The notes under the pieces: model-generated
What the model saw: only the letters and a program-made list of their open reading frames with translations
What the model was told of the DNA's origin: nothing
Databases searched by the model: none
Shown: positions 51,713-61,100 of the stretch, piece after piece
Numbering within the stretch: the stretch's first letter is position 1
Layout: each line of letters starts with the position of its first letter
NCBI RefSeq assembly: GCF_000467105.1
Contig: NZ_BATI01000009.1
Location: 62,001 to 126,000 of the forward strand
Source: Aquipseudomonas alcaligenes NBRC 14159
GTDB taxonomy: Bacteria; Pseudomonadota; Gammaproteobacteria; Pseudomonadales; Pseudomonadaceae
DNA: 64,000 bases
Reading direction: 5' to 3'
Made by a program: the position numbers and the translations under genes

Positions 51713-52735
51713 TCAGTCGCGCAGCTGCGCCTGGCGCTTGCGTGGCAATACGGCGAGAAAATTGTCGCGCGCCACGCCCCGCGCCACCTTCGCCGGCAGC
51801 GCATCGAGGAACGGTACGAAGGCCTGCATCGTCTCGCCCAGTCCGTCGAACCTGCCGACCACGTCGGAGCCGAGCATGAAGCGCGCCGGGTAGCGGCTGA
51901 CCAGCTCTACCCAGCGCGGGTCGGGTTTGCCGTCAGCATCGAGCAGATAAGGCTGCAGCACGCTCCAGGACAGGTCGACGTACAGGTTGGGGTAGTCGCC
52001 AAGCAGACGCTGCAGGGTTGGCAGGAGAAAATCCAGCTTCTGCTGATGCCGATGGATCTCCATGCTGGTGCCCGCGTGGGCCCAGATGAAGCGCACATGC
52101 GGGTGGTTGCGCAGCGGCTCCTCGATCTCCGCCAGGTACAGCGGATTGCGCTCGCGCTGGGAGGTGATGTTGCTGTGCAGCAGCACCGGCAGGTCATACT
52201 CGGCGGCCAGGTGGTAGACCCGCGTCATCGCCTCGTTGTTGGCCCGCGGCGTCTCGCCCTGGGTCAGCGCGGTGAGATCGTCATGGCGGGTGAACACCTC
52301 GCCGATGCCCTGCCACAGCCCGGGGTCGAGCTCGAGCATGCGGCGGATATGGGCGTCGGAGTTCTTGTCGTTGGGATTGAATCCGCTGAGAAAGGGATGG
52401 AAGCGCTCGCGCTGCTCGGCCGGCAAGCGCTTGACCGCATCGGCCACCAGCACATCGGTAGCGCTGTACCAGTAGGCGCCGGCGTCATCACCGGCGTAGT
52501 AGCGCGGGCGCTTGGGCTCGTCCTCATGCCATTTCTTGGCCACCGGAATACCGCTGATCAGCACATGGTCGATGCGCCCGGCGGCCATGGCCTCCAGCAG
52601 GGGCGTCATGCCCTGGCTTTCCTGGAAGAAGTCGACGTAGTGCAGATGGGCGTCGCTGTAGCGGTAGTCGCGGGCCTGCGCGTATGCGCTGAGCAGACTC
52701 AGCACGGCGGCCAGCACGGTGCGATGAATGGACAA
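51713..52735 (-). CDS. Exported amidohydrolase (Amidohydro_2 type)
   Basis: About 340 residues with a signal peptide (IHRTVLAAVLSLLSAYAQA) followed by a TIM-barrel metal-hydrolase domain. Visible active-site elements are SDAHLHYVDFF (HxH), LLHSNIT, IWAHAGTS and the late Asp in MLGSDVVGRFD. Related proteins hydrolyse or decarboxylate lactones and aromatic acids in the cytoplasm; an exported form is less common. The start is uncertain: TTG at 52735 has AGGGAG eight bases upstream, GTG at 52744 is in frame, and the long frame to 52834 lacks a site. The substrate is unknown. Confidence 0.8.
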   Translation of the reverse strand: MSIHRTVLAAVLSLLSAYAQARDYRYSDAHLHYVDFFQESQGMTPLLEAMAAGRIDHVLISGIPVAKKWHEDEPKRPRYYAGDDAGAYWYSATDVLVADAVKRLPAEQRERFHPFLSGFNPNDKNSDAHIRRMLELDPGLWQGIGEVFTRHDDLTALTQGETPRANNEAMTRVYHLAAEYDLPVLLHSNITSQRERNPLYLAEIEEPLRNHPHVRFIWAHAGTSMEIHRHQQKLDFLLPTLQRLLGDYPNLYVDLSWSVLQPYLLDADGKPDPRWVELVSRYPARFMLGSDVVGRFDGLGETMQAFVPFLDALPAKVARGVARDNFLAVLPRKRQAQLRD

Positions 52736-52857
52736 AGGCGTCACTCCCTGGCGGTTCGGGCAAGAGTAGACCGCCATCCCCGCCCTGCCGTTCACTGGCG
52801 AGAGCCTCAGGCAGGGACCATCATGACTATCCACCTGCGCGAACCCTGAGCCTGCCT

Positions 52858-53712
52858 ATGTCTCGCCTCGCCGCCCTGCTCGCCCTGGTCTGCGCCCTGC
52901 CACTGGCCGCCGAGCCGCTCACCTATCCACGGCACTCCAGCGGCGCCGACCCGGAAGCCTATGTGGTCGAACTGCTGCGCCAGGCCCTGGCCAGGAGCGG
53001 CGGCGACTATCAACTGCAGCCCTCGCCACGCCCCATGCCACAGAGCCGCGCCGAGCAGTCGCTGGAGCAGAACGACGGTGCCGTGCAGCTGATGTGGAGC
53101 ATGACCACCCGGGCCCGCGAGGACGTGCTGCTGCCGATCCGCATCCCCCTCTACAAGGGTCTGGTCGGCTGGCGCGTGCCCCTGGTGCGGCGCGAGGACA
53201 AGGACTGGCTGGCCCAGGTACGCAGTCTCGACGACCTCAGGCCGATGCGCTTCGGCCAGCGCGCCGACTGGCCAGACACCCGCATCCTGCGCGACAACGG
53301 CCTGCAGGTGATCACCAGCCAGAGCTATGAGAGCCTGTTTCGCATGCTCGGCGCCGGGCGCTTCGACCTGTTCCCGCGCGAAGTGGTGGTGGCCTGGAAC
53401 GAGCAGGCCCAGGCGGCGCGCGAGGGGCTGGCACTGGAGGTCGACGAACACATCGTGATCCACTACCCCACCGCCTTCTATTTCTTCACCTCGCGCGCCC
53501 GCGCCGACCTCGCCGGCACTATCGAGCGCGGCCTGGAGGCGATGATCGCCGACGGCAGCTTCGAGGCGCTGTTCCAGCAGCATCATGGCGCTACCCTGGA
53601 ACACGCCCGCCTGGAGACACGCCGGGTGATCGAACTGGAAAACCTCGATCTACCGGCACAGACGCCGTTTCGCCGCCCCGAGCTCTGGTATCGCCCCAAC
53701 GCACCACGCTAG
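52858..53712 (+). CDS. Periplasmic substrate-binding-like protein (SBP_bac_3 type)
   Basis: A 284-residue precursor with a signal peptide ([20 protein letters not shown]). The mature part resembles class 3 solute-binding proteins: a two-lobe layout with [41 protein letters not shown] and the domain-swap strand [13 protein letters not shown]. It lacks ABC permease or ATPase neighbours. Such orphan proteins can feed sensors instead of transporters, and the next gene is a chemoreceptor-like protein after 127 bases; a link is speculative. It is divergent from the amidohydrolase. Confidence 0.8.
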   Translation: MSRLAALLALVCALPLAAEPLTYPRHSSGADPEAYVVELLRQALARSGGDYQLQPSPRPMPQSRAEQSLEQNDGAVQLMWSMTTRAREDVLLPIRIPLYKGLVGWRVPLVRREDKDWLAQVRSLDDLRPMRFGQRADWPDTRILRDNGLQVITSQSYESLFRMLGAGRFDLFPREVVVAWNEQAQAAREGLALEVDEHIVIHYPTAFYFFTSRARADLAGTIERGLEAMIADGSFEALFQQHHGATLEHARLETRRVIELENLDLPAQTPFRRPELWYRPNAPR

Positions 53713-53839
53713 AGCCTCGCGCACTGCAGCGGGGCACAAAACAAGACAATTCGCCGGCGCCAGCCTTGTGACGCAGCGCACAGCACATGATGGCACCGTG
53801 CTTGCACTTCTCCCGGCAGAACTCTCAGGGAGATGCACC

Positions 53840-55234
53840 ATGCTGCAGTTATTGCGCAAACCCTCGCGGCGCGAACGGGACGAAGAAGCCCTCAGCGCCC
53901 TCTTCACCGGTCATGACCTGACCACCCGGCTACCCGAACAGCAGCCCTGGATGGGCCGCCTCAATCGCTTCAGCGACGGCCTGCACCAGCGCATCCGCAC
54001 CAGCCTCGGCGCCGCTGTCGGCATCGCCGCCCACGCGCCGCAACTGGCCAGCATCGCCAGCGCCAATCAGGAGAGCGGGCAGAGCCTGGCGCAGTCCTCG
54101 GAGCTGATCGCCAGTGCCAGCGAGCAGGTCACCACCACTCTGGACGCCGAGCTGGTGCCCGGCGCGGCCGAAGTCGCGCGTCTGTCCGGCGAAGTCGCGG
54201 CAACCCTGCGCCAGTGCCAGCAGAGCGGCCAGGCCGTACTCGGCCAGGTCGATGCCATCGGCGCCTGCGAAGCGCAGCTGGGCGAGGTGATCGGCAACCT
54301 GACGGCGCAACTGGAGGAAGTCAGCAAGGTCATCGGCGTGATCGCCAGCATTTCCCAGCAGACCAACCTGCTGGCCCTCAACGCCGCGATCGAGGCCGCC
54401 CGCGCTGGCGAACATGGCCGCGGCTTCGCCGTGGTCGCCGAAGAGGTCCGTCGCCTGGCCGGCCACACCACCGAAGCCACCGGCCAGGTCGGGCAGATCA
54501 TCGAACGTTTTCGCGATGGCATGGACCAGCTCGGCGCCGCTGGCGAGCGCATGCACCAGGCCGTGCAGGAGGGCCGCAACGGTATGCTGCAGGTCGGCAG
54601 CGGCCTGGACAGCACCCGCCAGGCCATGGACCGCCTGGACGAGCGGGTCGGCCATATCGCCACCGGCACCGAGCAGATCGGCGCGGCCGTCCGCTCGATC
54701 AACGGCGACGTGCAGCAGATCGCCCAGGTTGCCGGCGACCTGCTCGGCAAGGCCGGCCAGGTGCTGCGCCACAGCCAGGCCGTGCGCGAAGACGGCGACC
54801 GCCTGCTGCAGGGCCTGGGCGACTTCCGCCTGGAGCTGCACCGCTCGGTGCAACGCAGCGTCGAGCAACTGGCCGCCGACGCGCGCCTGAGTGGCGACAT
54901 CGCCGCGGCCGAGCGTCTGCTCGGCGAAACGCTGCGGCGTGATGCGCGCTTCGAGCTGTTCTACCTGGTCGACGCCAACGGCGTACAACTCTCGGAAAAC
55001 ATCTTCGCCAGCGATGTGCCGCACCAGGAGGGCCCCAGCTGCCGTGGCCGCAACTGGGGGCAACGGCCCTGGTTCCGCAGCGTGGCAGACGACCTGCGCA
55101 GCCACATCACCCCGGTCTACCGCTCCTCGGCCACCGACGATTTCTGCTTCACCGTGTCGGCCCCGATCCTCGGCGCCGATGGCCGTCTACTGCGTGTACT
55201 CGGCGCTGATGTGCGCCTCTCCGTGCTGGTCTGA
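53840..55234 (+). CDS. Cytoplasmic methyl-accepting chemotaxis protein with C-terminal PDC/Cache-like sensor
   Basis: A 464-residue chemoreceptor without membrane helices. The N-terminal 60 residues are polar. The coiled-coil signalling domain contains the tip block [15 protein letters not shown] and [14 protein letters not shown] (about 170-215). After another helical part, the C-terminal 110 residues resemble half of a PDC/Cache fold ([53 protein letters not shown]). The sensor is thus after the signalling module and in the cytoplasm, the reverse of the usual order. AGGGAGA precedes the ATG by six bases. The ligand is unknown. Confidence 0.88.
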   Translation: MLQLLRKPSRRERDEEALSALFTGHDLTTRLPEQQPWMGRLNRFSDGLHQRIRTSLGAAVGIAAHAPQLASIASANQESGQSLAQSSELIASASEQVTTTLDAELVPGAAEVARLSGEVAATLRQCQQSGQAVLGQVDAIGACEAQLGEVIGNLTAQLEEVSKVIGVIASISQQTNLLALNAAIEAARAGEHGRGFAVVAEEVRRLAGHTTEATGQVGQIIERFRDGMDQLGAAGERMHQAVQEGRNGMLQVGSGLDSTRQAMDRLDERVGHIATGTEQIGAAVRSINGDVQQIAQVAGDLLGKAGQVLRHSQAVREDGDRLLQGLGDFRLELHRSVQRSVEQLAADARLSGDIAAAERLLGETLRRDARFELFYLVDANGVQLSENIFASDVPHQEGPSCRGRNWGQRPWFRSVADDLRSHITPVYRSSATDDFCFTVSAPILGADGRLLRVLGADVRLSVLV

Positions 55235-55285
55235 GCCCAGCCACCTGGGCTAGGCTGGATCGACCCACCTAGCCCGGGAGCCACC

Positions 55286-55684
55286 ATGATCCGCATCAGC
55301 ACCGAATCCGGCCTGCGCCACAGTATCGAGATAGGCCCACACCTGCTGCACACCGATGTCCCCGAATCCCTCGGCGGCGGCGCCTCCGGCCCCGAGCCGC
55401 ACGACCTGTTCGACGCCGCATTGGGCGCCTGCAAAGCCCTGACCCTGATGCTCTATGCCAAGCAACGCGGCCTGCCGCTGGACAGCCTGGACGTGCACCT
55501 GGTCCGCGACGACAGCCAGGAACGCCAGGGCACCTACCGCCTGGCCGTGGAACTGGACCTGCGCGGCGCGCTGGATGACGAGCAGCGCCAGCAGCTGCTG
55601 CGTATCGCCGACAAGTGTCCGATCCACAAGCTGATGACCAATGTCGAGGTGCAGGTGGAGACCCGCCTGAGCGAAGGCGCATGA
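55286..55684 (+). CDS. OsmC family protein
   Basis: A 132-residue protein of the OsmC/Ohr superfamily, dimeric thiol peroxidases or related. The helix with the usual first cysteine reads DLFDAALGACKALTLMLYAKQRG (about 42-64) and the second cysteine site is IADKCPIHKLM near 110-120. This is the YhfA/OsmC-like version rather than Ohr. GGGAG precedes the ATG. Its TGA overlaps the ATG of the pirin gene (ATGA), so the two proteins are coupled and probably share a redox role. Confidence 0.9.
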   Translation: MIRISTESGLRHSIEIGPHLLHTDVPESLGGGASGPEPHDLFDAALGACKALTLMLYAKQRGLPLDSLDVHLVRDDSQERQGTYRLAVELDLRGALDDEQRQQLLRIADKCPIHKLMTNVEVQVETRLSEGA

Positions 55685-56550
55685 GCACGCCGCTGCTGAT
55701 CACGCCCAAGGCCGAGGACATCGCCGGCCAGCCGATTCTGCGCCCGCTGCCGGCGGCCAAGTGCCGCAGCGTCGGCCCCTTCGTGTTCTTCGACCACATG
55801 CTGGAAAAGGCCTACGCCCCCGGCAGCGGCATGAACATCAACCAGCACCCGCATATCGGCCTGTCCACCCTCACCTACCTGTTCGAAGGCGAGCTGCAAC
55901 ACAAGGACAGCCTCGGCTCGGACCAGTTGGTGAGGCCCGGCGATGTCAGCTGGATGAGCGCAGGGCGCGCCGTTGCGCATGTCGAGCGAACGCCTGATCA
56001 CCTGCGGCAAAAGGGCTCGCGCCTGCATGGCCTGCAGGTCTGGCTGGCGCTGCCGCAGGCGCTGGAGCAAGGCGAACCGAGCTACAGCCACCACCCCGCC
56101 GCCAGCCTGCCGCGCAGCGAGGCCATGGGCGTGCAGATTACCCTGATCGCCGGCAGCGGCTTCTGCCTGCAGTCCCCCGTCCCGGTGCCCTCACCGACGC
56201 TCTATGCCGAACTCAAGCTGGCGGCCGGCACCAGCCTGCTGATTCCCGCCGAGCACCGCGAGCGTGCGCTGTACCTGATCGCCGGCGAGGCGCAACTGGA
56301 CGGCGATGATCTGCCGCGACACAGCCTGGCCGTGCTGCCGGAGGGCGAGGAACTGCTGCTATCAGCCTGCGGCGAATGCCACCTGGCGCTGATCGGCGGC
56401 GAGCCCTTGGGGCCGCGGCGCATGTACTGGAACTTCGTCGCCAGCGATGCCGCGCTACTGGAAAAGGCCAAGCAGGACTGGACGGCCTGGAACTGGCCAC
56501 GCGTGCCTGGGGAAACGGCGCGGATCGAGCTGCCGGCACGCACCCCGTAG
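55681..56550 (+). CDS. Pirin family protein
   Basis: A 289-residue bicupin. The N-terminal cupin carries the metal-binding set NQHPHIGLSTLTYLFEGE (His-His-Glu) and HGLQVWLALP, the pirin signature. The C-terminal cupin is degenerate. Some bacterial pirins are quercetin dioxygenases, others modulate enzymes; the sequence does not decide. Its start overlaps the OsmC stop. The TAG stop is the first triplet (after G) of a GTAGGGCGGGTG repeat, as in the kinase fusion gene. Confidence 0.9.
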   Translation: MSTPLLITPKAEDIAGQPILRPLPAAKCRSVGPFVFFDHMLEKAYAPGSGMNINQHPHIGLSTLTYLFEGELQHKDSLGSDQLVRPGDVSWMSAGRAVAHVERTPDHLRQKGSRLHGLQVWLALPQALEQGEPSYSHHPAASLPRSEAMGVQITLIAGSGFCLQSPVPVPSPTLYAELKLAAGTSLLIPAEHRERALYLIAGEAQLDGDDLPRHSLAVLPEGEELLLSACGECHLALIGGEPLGPRRMYWNFVASDAALLEKAKQDWTAWNWPRVPGETARIELPARTP

Positions 56551-56605
56551 GGCGGGTGAAATCCGCGACGGAACAGGCAGGCAACGCGGGTTTCACCCGC
56601 CCTAC
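56547..56605. repeat. GTAGGGCGGGTG REP-type palindrome containing the pirin stop codon
   Basis: The arm GTAGGGCGGGTGAAATCCGCG pairs with CGCGGGTTTCACCCGCCCTAC across an 18-base spacer. It is the same family as the element at 35889-35938, and again supplies TAG to the preceding gene. Confidence 0.85.
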
Positions 56606-56637
56606 CAGGCGCCGCGCCGGCTGGGAGCCTGGCTGGG

Positions 56638-57117
56638 TCAGCCCTGCAGCTCTCTGGCCTCCTCCTCGGCCAGACGCTGGATATAGGCGGCGAAATCCGG
56701 GTCCTCGCCGCGCAGCAGGTGCGGCAGGCGCTCGCGGAAGTCCTCGCGGCGGCTCCATTCGCGCATGTAGTCCTCCCAGGAATGCCAGCGCCGGCGCTGC
56801 TTGGCGTCCATGTCTTCCTGGTAAGCCAGCAGATAGGCACGCTCGAACAGCGAGATCAGCATGTCGAAGATCACCCACATGCGCTCGCGCTGCTCGTCGC
56901 TGAGGTTGGGCGTGGCGTTCTGGCTGCGCAGGCGCAGGTCCGGATTGGCCAGCACCACTTCGAGGAAGTCGATATAGGCGTCGGAGATCTGCTGCCAGAT
57001 GGCTTCTTCCTCGTTCGCGCGCTCCTTGCGCTGCTCGAACAGGAATACAGCGATGGCGAACGGCAGGGCCACCACGGTGACGATATAGGACAGCAGCTCC
57101 CAGCTTGGCAGACTCAT
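56638..57117 (-). CDS. Single-helix membrane protein of unknown function
   Basis: A 159-residue protein with one N-terminal hydrophobic helix (about 9-28, LSYIVTVVALPFAIAVFLF). A highly charged, helical cytoplasmic part follows (EQRKERANEEEAIWQQI, MDAKQRRRWHSWEDYMREWSRREDFRERL). I recognise no named family. GGGAG lies six bases before the ATG at 57117; the longer frame upstream is unlikely. It follows the HD-GYP response regulator gene by 35 bases on the same strand, so it could be the last gene of that signalling operon. Confidence 0.75.
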   Translation of the reverse strand: MSLPSWELLSYIVTVVALPFAIAVFLFEQRKERANEEEAIWQQISDAYIDFLEVVLANPDLRLRSQNATPNLSDEQRERMWVIFDMLISLFERAYLLAYQEDMDAKQRRRWHSWEDYMREWSRREDFRERLPHLLRGEDPDFAAYIQRLAEEEARELQG

Positions 57118-57151
57118 GATGGCTCCCGACGAGTGAAGCCGGCATTGTGCC

Positions 57152-58156
57152 CTAGTCGCGCTCCGCCCAGCGCTCCTTGATCTCGAGAATGGCCGGCAGC
57201 TGGCCGAGGAACAGTTCCACCAGCTCGGGATCGAAGTGCCGCCCGCTCTGCTCACGCAGCAGCTGCACGGCCTCTTCCACCGGCCAGGCCTTCTTGTACG
57301 GCCGCTCGCTGGTCAGCGCATCGAACACATCGGCGATGGCGATGATACGTGCCTCGACGGGAATCTCGGCGCCACCGATGCCGCGCGGATAGCCGCTGCC
57401 GTCCCACTTCTCGTGGTGATTGAGGGCGATCTCCCGCGCCATGCGCAGCAGTCCCGAGGGATGTTCGCCGATGATGTCCGCGCCGATCTGCGCGTGCTGC
57501 TTCATCACCTCCCACTCCTCACCATCCAGCTTGCCGGGCTTGCGCAGTACGGCGTCGGGAATGCCGATCTTGCCCACGTCGTGCATCGGTGCGGCGTTCA
57601 GCAGCTCCTCGGCCTGCGCTTCGCTGAAACCGGCTGCCAATGCCAGCACACGGCTGTAGTGGCTCATGCGGATCACGTGCAGGCCGGTCTCGTTGTCCTT
57701 GTATTCGGCCGCCAGGCCCAGGCGCTGGACGATCTGCAGGCGCGTCTCGCGCAGTTCCTCGACCCGCACCAGTGACAGGTGCGTGCGTACCCGCGCCTTG
57801 ACGATGGCCGGGCTGACCGGCTTGGTGATGTAGTCCACGGCGCCGACGACGAAGCCCTGCGCCTCGTCCTCGACATCCGCCAGGGCGGTGACGAAGATCA
57901 CCGGGATGGTGGACGTCGCCGGTGTCGCCTTGAGCTGCGCACAGACTTCGTAACCGGTCATTCCCGGCATCATCACATCCAGCAGGATCAGCTCGGGCTT
58001 CTCGCGTGCGGCAAGCTCCAGCGCCTTGGCTCCATCCTTGGCAAACAGCAGCCGGTAATCCTCCTGCAGGATGTGCCGCAGCACCTGCAGGTTGGCCGGC
58101 TCGTCATCCACCACCAGCAGTTGCGGGCGGCGGTCCTGGGTAGATGTCTGGCTCAC
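57152..58156 (-). CDS. Response regulator with HD-GYP phosphodiesterase domain
   Basis: A 334-residue two-domain protein. Residues about 12-130 are a receiver with phosphoacceptor Asp in LILLDVMMPGMTGYEV. Residues about 145-320 are an HD-GYP domain with HDVGKIGIPD and the HHEKWDGSGYPRGI motif; family members hydrolyse cyclic di-GMP. Its ATG overlaps the stop of the large hybrid kinase (four bases), so it is very probably the kinase's output partner, lowering cyclic di-GMP when phosphorylated or dephosphorylated. Confidence 0.93.
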   Translation of the reverse strand: MSQTSTQDRRPQLLVVDDEPANLQVLRHILQEDYRLLFAKDGAKALELAAREKPELILLDVMMPGMTGYEVCAQLKATPATSTIPVIFVTALADVEDEAQGFVVGAVDYITKPVSPAIVKARVRTHLSLVRVEELRETRLQIVQRLGLAAEYKDNETGLHVIRMSHYSRVLALAAGFSEAQAEELLNAAPMHDVGKIGIPDAVLRKPGKLDGEEWEVMKQHAQIGADIIGEHPSGLLRMAREIALNHHEKWDGSGYPRGIGGAEIPVEARIIAIADVFDALTSERPYKKAWPVEEAVQLLREQSGRHFDPELVELFLGQLPAILEIKERWAERD

Positions 58157-61100
58157 TCGGCAGTCTCCCGCGACAACAATTGGCGCACCGCACGCAAATG
58201 CTCCAGCGCCTGTTCGAATTCGAAATCATCCACGGCCTGGCGCACCGCACGCATCTCGTTCTGCGCTTCCGGCAGGCCCTGCTCCAGCAGGCACAGCGCG
58301 GCCTCATCAAGGCCACCGCGCTCCAGTTCGGCGCTAAGGCTTTGCAGCGCCAGCAGCAGTTGCGCGGTATCGACACTCGCCACCGGCATGGCAGCGGCTT
58401 CGGGCTGCAGCGGCAAGGCCGTGCGCACCGCGGCGAACGCCTCGGCCCAGGCCTCGATCAGCTCGCCACAACGCGCGGCGGCGCCAGCATGGGCAGCCTG
58501 CTCCAGATTGAAGGCCGCCTTGCTCAGCTTGACCAGGCCGAGGTTGCCGGCCACACCCCGCAGGCGGTGTGCCAGTTGCTCCAGACCATTGAAATCCTCC
58601 TGTTGCAGCGCCGCGCGCAGCGGTTCGAGATCGGCCTGTTCCTCGAGGAAGCGGGCGATAGCCGCCGCCATCTGCAACGGGCCGCCCCACAGGCGGGCGC
58701 CCCGCACCCAGTCGAACAATCCCTGCGCGCCATCGGATGACGTCGGCGCAGCCTGTACCGTAGCGGCCAGCCCGAGGACACCGGCCATCTCCGCTACCAG
58801 CGCGGACATCTCCAGAGGCTTGCTGGCGAAACCATTCATCCCCGCATCCAGCGCGTCTTGGCGATCGCGGTCGAGCACGCTGGCCGTGAGGGCAATGATC
58901 GGCACCGGCACGCGTTGCTCGCGCTGCTCCCAGGCACGAATCCGCCGACTGGCTTCCAGGCCATCGGTGCCGGGCATCTGCACGTCCATCAGCACCAGGT
59001 CGAAAGGCTCACGGGTGAACCGCTCGACCGCCGCCTCGCCATCGGCGACCGTGGCCACCTGGTGGCCCAGGCGCTCCAGGTTGAGCACCAGCAACTCCAG
59101 GTTCTGCGCCACATCGTCAGCCGCCAGAATCCGCAGCGGCGGCAAGCGCGGAGCCTGGCGGCGCTCACGCGGGCGCTCGATACCCTGGCCGGCCGACAGC
59201 GGCAGTTCGACGATGAAGCGACTGCCCACGCCCAGCTCGCTCTCGACACGAATGCGCCCGCCCATCAGCTCCACCAGCTGGCGCGAGATGGTGGTGCCCA
59301 GGCCGGTACCGCCGAAACGCCGGCTCATCGAGGCATCGGCCTGGGCGAAGGGATCGAAGATGCGCTCGAGGCGATCGGCGGCGATGCCGATGCCGGTGTC
59401 GTGCACGATCAGGCGCAGCGCGCCCGGCGTACCGCTCACCTGCAGACGCACCGCACCGCGCTCGGTGAACTTCACCGCATTGCCCAGCAGGTTGCTCAGC
59501 ACCTGCTGCAAGCGCAGCGGGTCACCCTTGAAGTAGTCGCCCAACGCCTCGGCGTAGTCGAGACGCAGCTCGAGACCCTTGCGCTCGGCCGTCAGCCGCT
59601 GGGTATCGCAGACCTGCTCACACAGCTCGCGTAGCGAGAAATCGAGGCTTTCCAGCTCGATGGCGCCGCGATCCAGCTTAGCGGTGTCGAGGATGTCGTT
59701 GAGCAAGCCGAGCAGCGAGCGCGAGGCCTGCTGCACGGTGCGCAGGTGGCGGCGCTGGGTCTCTTCCAGAGAGGTATCGAGCAGCAGCTCGGTGAAGCCG
59801 ATGATGGCGTTCATCGGCGTGCGGATCTCATGGCTCATGTTGGCCAGGAAGCTGCTCCGTGCGGCAGCGGCCTGCTCGGCGCGGTCTCGCGCGGTGCGCA
59901 GTTCCTGCTCCATGAGTCGGCGCGGGGTCAGGTCGGTAGCCAGCTTGACCACCTTGAACGGCTTGCCGTCGAGATTGAGGATCGGGTTGTAGGTCGCCTG
60001 GATCCACACCTCGCGCCCATTCTTGGCCAAGCGCCGGTATTCGCCCTGGCGGAACTTGCCCCGCCGCAGGTCGCTCCAGAAGCAGCTGTAGGCCTCGCTC
60101 TGGACGTGCGCGGGATCGCAGAACAGCGCGTGATGCTGGCCGAGCACCTCGTCCAGGCCATAGCCGAACAGGTCGAGGAAGTTTTCGTTGGCCGCCAGCA
60201 CATTGCCCTGCAGATCGAACTCGATCATGGCCATGGCCTTGCTGATGGCCGTGACCTTGCCTTCATACTCGGCATTGCGCTGCTTGGTTTCGGTCTGGTC
60301 GAGCAGTACGCCGTCGATCCAGCGCGGCACGCCCTGTTCGTCGAGTACGGCACTGCCGCTCTCCCAGATCCAGTGCTCGCGCCCGTGGCGATCGAACAGC
60401 CGGTACTCGATGACGTAGTTGCGTCCCTCGGCGATGGCAAGACCGACCTCCTCCGCCACCCGCGGCACGTCATCCGGGTGATACAGCTCGGCAAACGACT
60501 TGCGCCGGCGGATGAAGTCCTCGGCTGGCCAGCCGGTCAGCGGCTCCACTGCATCGCTGATGAACAGCATGGTCCACTCGGCGTCCAGCAGGCAGCGGAA
60601 CGACACGCCGGGAATGTTGCGAATCAGCGAGCGGTACTGCTGCTCGCTGTCACGCAGGGCCTGCTCCATCTGCTTGCGCTGGCTGATGTCGGCGACGAAC
60701 ACGACGAACCAGGGCCTGCCTTCGTACTCGCTGATGCCGATGCTCAGGCGCACCGGGATCAGGCGCCCGTCCTTGGCCACGCCGGTGAGTTCCAGCTCGC
60801 TGCCGCTGAGCTGCGACGTGCCGCTGGCTACGTAGCGTTGCAGCGCATCGCCGAAGGCATGCGACTGCTCCTCGGTCATCAGCACCGACATGTGGCGCCC
60901 GACCAGTTCATCGGGCCGCCAGCCATACAGCCCTTCCACCGCCCGGCTGACCGAACGGATGATGCCCTGGTGGTCGACCGTGAAGATCGCCTCGAAAGCG
61001 GCATCCAGGAGCGAGTTGAGGTGACGTTTGCCAGCCTCCAGCTGGGTGAACAGCTGGCGATAGCGCAGCAGGCCATTCACCGCACCGGCCGCCACGCTCA

